DNA of 64,000 nucleotides from Hybos culiciformis (lineage: Eukaryota; Arthropoda; Insecta; Diptera; Hybotidae), in the NCBI GenBank assembly GCA_964007475.1, contig OZ023273.1, forward strand, positions 100,172,533 to 100,236,532. The letters are read 5' to 3'. Each line of letters opens with the position of its first letter. Position 1 is the first letter of the stretch. The notes beneath the pieces are model-generated. The model worked only from the letters and a program-made list of their open reading frames with translations, did no database searches and was not told where the DNA came from. A program made the position numbers and the translations under genes. Positions 59,292 to 64,000 of the stretch are shown piece by piece.

Positions 59292-60171
59292 CAGGCCCGG
59301 TTTAAGCTGATTCGGCGCCCTGTGCTGATTTTAAAAATTGCGCCCACATCATAGTATAAGTCATTTCAACGTCACCATTGAGGTAGATTAACTAACGCGC
59401 TTTTTTTAACGAAGTCACCATTGAGGTAGATTAACTAACGCGTTTTTTTTTTTACGAAGTATCCCCAGTAGGCCCAGTCTTCAAATAAATATACATATAC
59501 CAAAAAAATATTTACATTTTTTAGTTCATTAAATTTATACAAAAAATTATTTACATATTTATACAAATCAAATCTCCATAAACAGCAACATTAAACAAAT
59601 TGAACTTTTCTTGCTTTTAATTTATTTTGCAAACTCTTCAATAATGTCATCGTACTCTAACGCTTCGACTAATTCCTTTTCTATCGATAGAGTTGACAAA
59701 TCCACCAATCTATCTTGTGTCATAGTCGTTCGCAAGTAAGTTTTGATGAGTTTCAATTTTGATACACTGCGTATACCGGAAGCTACTGTTACAGGCAGAG
59801 TAATTATAAGATTTATAAGATCGTTTATTTATAAGATCGTTATCATAAAGAGCAATAAGAGTGTTTTATATACTATCAACCCAAAAAAACTTACAATGCG
59901 AACAAAATTATGTATTATGCAATAATTTATTGTATATTATGTCGATTTTATTCTATGCTGAATTTTTATTTGCACATTAGGCACTCATGGTATACAAAAA
60001 AAAAATTGTATACTGTGTTGATTTTTTCAGGTTAGAGTTTTTTTGTGCACAGTAACACAGTAGCCAATTTCGAATGCATTTGCATGTTCTTCACTACAAA
60101 TCGATTGGCGCCCTATTCGTTAGGCGCCCTGTGCAAGTGCACATCATGCACATATAGCTGGACCGGCCCTG
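59292..60171. mobile_element. hAT element with perfect 8-bp TSD
   Basis: The ends are CAGGCCCGGTTTAAGCTGA and the inverse of CAGGGCCGGTCCAGCTATA. The octamer TGTAAGAC is identical on both sides (59284-59291 and 60172-60179). GGCGCCCTGTGC words occur near both ends. A remnant transposase C-terminus lies inside on the minus strand. The ends resemble those of 57928-58736, so the two belong to related hAT groups. Confidence 0.92.
59622..59820 (-). pseudogene. hAT transposase C-terminal remnant (minus strand)
   Basis: Reading on the minus strand gives LIITLPVTVASG, SVSKLKLIKTYLRTTMTQDR, LVDLSTLSIEKELVEAL and DDIIEEFAK before a stop at 59624-59622. This is the hAT dimerisation domain with the usual VASG and SKLKLIK motifs. 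The upstream catalytic part has been deleted. It is closely similar in pattern to 58111-58472 but not a copy of it. Confidence 0.88.
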
Positions 60172-60428
60172 TGTAAGACTCAAACAATTGGTTCCAATTT
60201 AGCATATACATCAAATAGGGGAAAAATATTTCGAGAACGGAAGGAGCTATTGAAATTTCGAGAAGAGCGTTCGAAAGATCGCCTTCGAGTTAGTATGAAG
60301 CAATCACTAACTCCAAAAGTGCCAAAATGCGTATACGGCACTTAAGAACTAGATAGACGAATTGTAGAAAGTTTTCATAGAAACCGATTTTATATTGTCT
60401 ATTAATACATTGTTGTATATCACTGACA

Positions 60429-60570
60429 TAGCTCAGTGGAAGAATTCATAACATTGAACATAACGGTTAAGCAACGCCTCGTTGTGATAGAACTTAGATG
60501 GGTGACCGACCAAAAAAGCTAAAAAAAAAAAAGCAATGTCTCGTAGTGATGGTACTTAGATGTGTGACCA
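60429..60570 (+). repeat. 5S rRNA-like SINE fragment, tandemly duplicated
   Basis: The words GGTTAAGCAACGCCTCG and ACTTAGATGGGTGACC (60465-60507) match the internal promoter and 3' half of 5S rRNA in order and spacing. A second, more diverged copy follows at 60531-60569 (AAGCAATGTCTCG then ACTTAGATGTGTGACC). Each is followed by CCAAAAAAG. Just upstream TAGCTCAGTGG (60429-60439) looks like a tRNA A box, so the head may be chimaeric. A-rich tails of about 100 bp follow. This is a 5S-derived (SINE3-like) repeat, not a functional rRNA gene. Confidence 0.65.
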
Positions 60571-60953
60571 ACCAAAAAAGTTTAAAAAAAAAGAAAAAAA
60601 CAAAAAAAACAAAAAAAAAACTAAAAAAGTTAAAAAAAAAAAATTTTAAAAAAACAAAAAAAAAATAAAAAAAAAACATTTGAGTTGTTTTTTGTATTTG
60701 AGGGGTCAAAAACGGATAATGCAAATTAGATATTTCATTTAAATTTGTAAATGAATCAAATAATTACGATTTGTAGCAAATCATTTAATTAAGAATAGCT
60801 GGCGCAATTAAACAGTTTAAATGGCTAAAATTCAATCACAAACATTAGATGATTTTATTTGAACTTTAGATAAAAAGACTACTCTTTTTTTTCTGTGTAC
60901 TAAATTTCATTCGAGATATAAGGAGTGTATGACTATACCGAAACTGATGGTGG

Positions 60954-61272
60954 ATTTAGTACGTGCACTAAATACGGATTTTGCTGGGGTTGTTTAGCAC
61001 TTGAACTAAACAACCGTGAACTGCTGTCCTGGAGCTAAAAATGAGAAACAAAATATTCTAGTACTTGACTAGAATATTCACTGTATTAACAATTACTGAA
61101 GGTAATATTGCAGAGTGTTTTAGTACTGAACTAAAATATCCACTCTACTATATTTACCTGAAAGTTATTCCAGCACTTGGACTGGAATATCTTCACCTTT
61201 TATGAAATTATTAAGGCACCTCAACAACTTCTTACGAAATTATTATTAAAGCACTTGAAACCTTAATAATAA
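60954..61272. repeat. Array of short hairpins with a conserved YACTTGAA-like loop
   Basis: Six perfect or near-perfect hairpins lie in 320 bp: 60954-60973 (loop TACGTGCA), 60988-61015 (10-bp stem, loop CACTTGAA), 61052-61078 (10-bp stem, loop TACTTGA), 61113-61145 (loop TACTGAA, outer stem GAGTG/CACTC), 61166-61189 (8-bp stem, loop CACTTGGA) and 61240-61272 (10-bp stem around GCACTTGAAA). A shorter one with ACTGAA lies at 61090-61110. Stem sequences differ between units but stay complementary, with AG before and CT after the loop in most units. There is no open reading frame. Function unknown. Confidence 0.8.
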
Positions 61273-61275
61273 GGA

Positions 61276-61854
61276 GATTACAATAAAAGAACAAACACTT
61301 TAATCTGTTTCTAAAATTATAATGACTTTATTATTGAAATTCATGCATTTTTATACTATTTTAGTCCCTAGTCAGCATTTATATCATAATATTTTTTTAT
61401 TTAGAACTTACATTATAAAATTATTCATTTTACCAAAATTGCTACATATTCAAATTCATAACATATAAAATTCATTCTTAGCATAACATCTAAATTATTT
61501 ACAGGCAATTACAAATAAAATAATTAGGTTGATAGAGTGTAATGCTTTATCAACATAATTATTGTTGTTCAATGCTTTTGTTTTTCTTCCACATCATAAT
61601 GATGTTTCTGAACAAGGAGAATCGTTTCATTTTAATTTTTGCTTTAATTTTTTGGTTTTACAAAACAAAAAATTTCATTATTTTATTTCTCAAAAAAATG
61701 CGAAAAAGTAGAATAGCTCTAGTTTTTCTAACAGAACATACAAAATTTGTATGCTATTAGCCGGTTTCCAACATTTACGTTTTATGTTTTATACTCTGTA
61801 GTCTGGACCGTTGGGTCCACTCTATAACACAAAAAATCTCTAATATGTGTATAT
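61276..61854. other. AT-rich intergenic sequence
   Basis: A small hairpin, TGGACC-GTTG-GGTCCA, lies near 61806-61821. The 72-codon frame at 61542-61760 has no coding character. Nothing else recognised. Confidence 0.5.
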
Positions 61855-61857
61855 GCA

Positions 61858-63060
61858 CGCATAGGTGTCTGGAGGGGGCAAGGGGGCTTTAGCCCCCGTG
61901 GCTTTGATGAAGAAAATAAAACTGAATCAGCGATGAGACCTTAACACTAAACTCGTACCAATTAGAAGCATGATTTTAATTTAATTGAAAATAGAATGTT
62001 TGTCTTTTTTAAAAATACTTATTATCTCACAATTATCACGAAAACTTTTTTATAACAACCCTTGCTTCCTCTTAAATTTTCGTTGAACATTTAAATTAGA
62101 AATTTTAGATTTTAAGTTTTTCAGATTTTTATGCATTTAGTATTTTAATTGTTTTAAATAAATTACACAATTTTTATTTCAATTTTCCGAGTTTTGAGTC
62201 TCGGGTAAAAATGCAAAAATATTTATAATTTTGGAATTTCTATATGCACGGAATTCCAGATATTCCTTTTTCATATTTCGCTTAGTCAAGGGCAACACAT
62301 TTATACAAAAGAATTCCTTTTCTGGTTACTTTTATGCTAGAGATATTGTCGAAGTAGTTCACGCGAGTTTACGAAGCGACATAAAAAATAAAATCATAAT
62401 TGGAGGATTTTGCCCTTTCTGCTCAACATGGTCTTTTAAAATATTAGATATTTCGTAACAAATACATGTATATGTAACTAGCGTAAAAATATGAAATATT
62501 TATTTTTTAACTTCTACGCGGGAGAAGTTTAATTTACGTGTTTGAGTATAATACGCCTCAAACAGTTTCATATAATGTACCTTTTTTATGTCTACGCGCG
62601 TATGACTAAATCGAAAATATCTTCGTTGAAACTGTAGCTTTGAATTGGGTTAACTTAATTAAAAAAAATTTTTAAATCTGTGTTTTCAATTCATTTCAAT
62701 TCAAACTGCACAGATTTTTAATTTATAATAAATAACAATAAAAGAAAATGAAAAATAAAAATAGAAAATAATAAATAAATTAAATAACACTTAGATTTAT
62801 ATATAAGAAAATAACAATAAATTAGAAAATAAATATTAAATCATCAAAAGACATTTTCTTTCATCAATTCGTTTTCTATTGATAGCAGTGGCAGAGACGA
62901 TAGTCGTGCTTTGCTCACTGATAATCGTAGATAGTTTTTTGTACGTTTCAATTTTGAAAAGTAAAACAACTTCTGAATTGTCAAGATAAAATTAAAAAAT
63001 GATCGGCTTGAAGTAATCTTGAAAAAACGCATTGATGAAATGTAATGATTATATTTCATA
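61858..63060. mobile_element. Probable third hAT relic, boundaries uncertain
   Basis: A GC-rich block, GGAGGGGGCAAGGGGGCTTT followed by AGCCCCCGTGG, at 61868-61902 resembles the subterminal hairpin found at the ends of many hAT elements. About 1 kb further on lies a hAT transposase C-terminus on the minus strand (62844-62990). The opposite end and any TSD are not visible, and a clean CAG end is lacking. Confidence 0.45.
62844..62990 (-). pseudogene. hAT transposase C-terminal fragment
   Basis: The minus-strand frame includes FSKLKRTKNYLRLSVSKARL then SSLPLLSIENELM, which aligns by eye with FSKLKLIKNYLRS and the following SIE-containing segment of the hAT dimerisation domain. Upstream of FSKLK the frame loses resemblance, including the expected VASGE segment. 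Decayed fragment. Confidence 0.75.
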
Positions 63061-63389
63061 AATATTGTTTAAGGTAGCATATAACTACATCGTTAAGTAA
63101 TCATTTTTTAGAAACCTGGTTCTACTAACCGATCAAAAAAAAAAAATTATAATTAAAAAAAAAGATTTCTTTTTATTTACATTACTAGCTGTACCAGCAC
63201 ACACGTTGTTGTGGAACATACGTTTTAAGTGAAATTTTTGTTGTCAGATTGATGAACAATTATAGGAGCTAGTTATTTTATAAATTTGGGAAAATATATA
63301 AAAAGAATTAATATTTATCATTTCTACTTATTCAACACTTATTGCATTAAATCGAATGATATCCTTCCCTTAAACAGGTTTCCAAACCA

Positions 63390-64000
63390 AACCAAATTTG
63401 TGTTTTTATTCATTTCCGCTTTTTTTGAATCAAATTTGAATGAAATCCGAAGAACTTTTTCAGTCCTCCCCGGGAGGGGTTTCTGGGAAGCCATTCAAAT
63501 TTTAAAATAGGCTATAACGACCCCGAGAAAAAAGAGACGGTGTAAATTTCGAAACGATCGGTTGAGTTGTTCAGTTTTTAATATTTTATATTTGATTTCT
63601 ATATATTCAAAGGCTCCTAAAAAGAGGGGGCCAAATTTTTTGTTACGAAATTCGTGTGTTTAATCATTTTTATGCACCAAATTTAAATGAAATCGGACAA
63701 ACTTTTGAAGTCCTCCCCTAGGGTAGGAGGTGAATAAATTTTTTGTTACGAAATTTGTGTCTAATTATTTCCTATTTTTACGTGTCAAATTTGAATGAAC
63801 TTTTAAAGTCCGCCCCGAGGCGAGGTCTCTGGGTAGGAAGTCAACAAAATTTTTGTTACGAAATTTGTGTGTAATTATTTCCTCTTCTTACGTACCGAAT
63901 TTGAATCAAATCGGACGAACTTTTGAAGTCCGCCCCCATGGGAGATCCCTGGGTAGGAGGTCAACCAATTTTTTGTTACGAAATTTGTGTGTGTTATCAG
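63390..64000. repeat. Tandem repeat array (103-120 bp units) running off the window end
   Basis: The word TTTTTGTTACGAAATT begins near 63638, 63741, 63851 and 63971. Between occurrences each unit has, in order, AATTATTTCC or a variant, CAAATTTGAAT, AAATCGGACGAACTTTTGAA, AGTCC(T/G)CCCC, GGGTAGGAGGTCAA and the next start. A diverged unit precedes at about 63390-63490. GC-rich CCTCCCC...GGGGAGG-like palindromes sit in every unit. The array continues past 64000. No coding content. Confidence 0.85.

Larger units (their letters stand above)
59206..60372. mobile_element. Inverted-repeat element split by a hAT insertion
   Basis: A 42-bp word beginning ACAATTCGTCTATCTAGTTC at 59213-59254 is exactly inverted at 60324-60365. 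Subtracting the 880-bp hAT and one TSD leaves a foldback MITE of about 280 bp. It lies inside the element with CACAGAAAAAA ends and has no coding frame. Confidence 0.8.
58830..60900. mobile_element. Outer element with GTACACAGAAAAAA ends holding two nested insertions
   Basis: GTACACAGAAAAAAA at 58830-58844 is inverted at 60886-60900. If the repeat is CACAGAAAAAA, the flanking dinucleotide is TA on both sides. Without the nested insertions the element would be under 1 kb. It shares its end type with 54236-55000. It carries 5S-like sequences at 60429-60570 in its right arm. Confidence 0.65.

Noticed and set aside
60465..60569. Functional 5S rRNA gene
   Set aside because: Only the 3' half is recognisable, it is duplicated and diverged, and the 5' part needed for a full 5S molecule is absent.
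61868..61902. Rho-independent-type terminator (GGGGGC-TTTA-GCCCCC)
   Set aside because: Bacterial-style terminators are not expected in an insect genome; the hairpin fits the subterminal region of a hAT element.

Overview
The window looks like an AT-rich, gene-poor and transposon-laden stretch of an insect nuclear genome, probably a fly or related lineage. The reasons are two intronless divergent ionotropic receptor (IR) genes, jockey-type non-LTR retrotransposon remains, many hAT elements with their 8-bp target-site duplications (TSDs), tRNA- and 5S-derived SINE-like pieces, and a candidate gene with a 61-bp GT-AG intron. The species cannot be named from the sequence.

The only two intact genes are the IRs at 46622-48412 and 55949-57730, both on the plus strand. 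They are clear paralogues in head-to-tail order. Each encodes a full-length receptor with signal peptide, two-lobed ligand-binding region, three membrane segments and a pore loop. The 7.5 kb between them is filled by later insertions: a foldback element with an 8-bp TSD (50233-50630), a decayed LINE on the minus strand (50702-53140), a truncated hAT relative carrying a second inserted element (53568-55035), and a motif-rich element at 55169-55701. A third candidate gene lies on the minus strand near 3.2-3.5 kb. Two exons join in phase across a 61-bp intron, but only if one base lost from an A-run is allowed for, so it may be a pseudogene or contain an assembly error.

Left third (1-23 kb): hAT MITE (250-850), inverted-repeat elements (3.9-6.4 kb), tRNA-type SINE (8.4 kb), an element rich in TACCGGTAA (9.4-10.1 kb), an element with subterminal repeats and a broken PHD-finger coding segment (10231-11203), LINE remnant (15.7-17.3 kb), hAT with a perfect TSD (18019-18774), a roughly 100-bp tandem array holding a 12-bp GC-rich minisatellite (18960-20186), and two strong palindromes (20187-20419 and 22495-22674). 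Middle (23-46 kb): very AT-rich sequence with no gene I can support, apart from a SINE-like patch near 36.9 kb, an AT microsatellite and weak promoter-like sites. Right end (57.7-64 kb): a hAT fragment with transposase C-terminus, a three-level nest of insertions at 58830-60900, an unusual array of short hairpins that share a YACTTGAA-like loop (60954-61272), a third hAT remnant, and a tandem array running off the window end.

The most unusual signal is the hairpin array at 60954-61272, where stems differ in sequence but keep pairing while the loop is nearly constant. All similarity statements come from reading the sequence; no database search was run.
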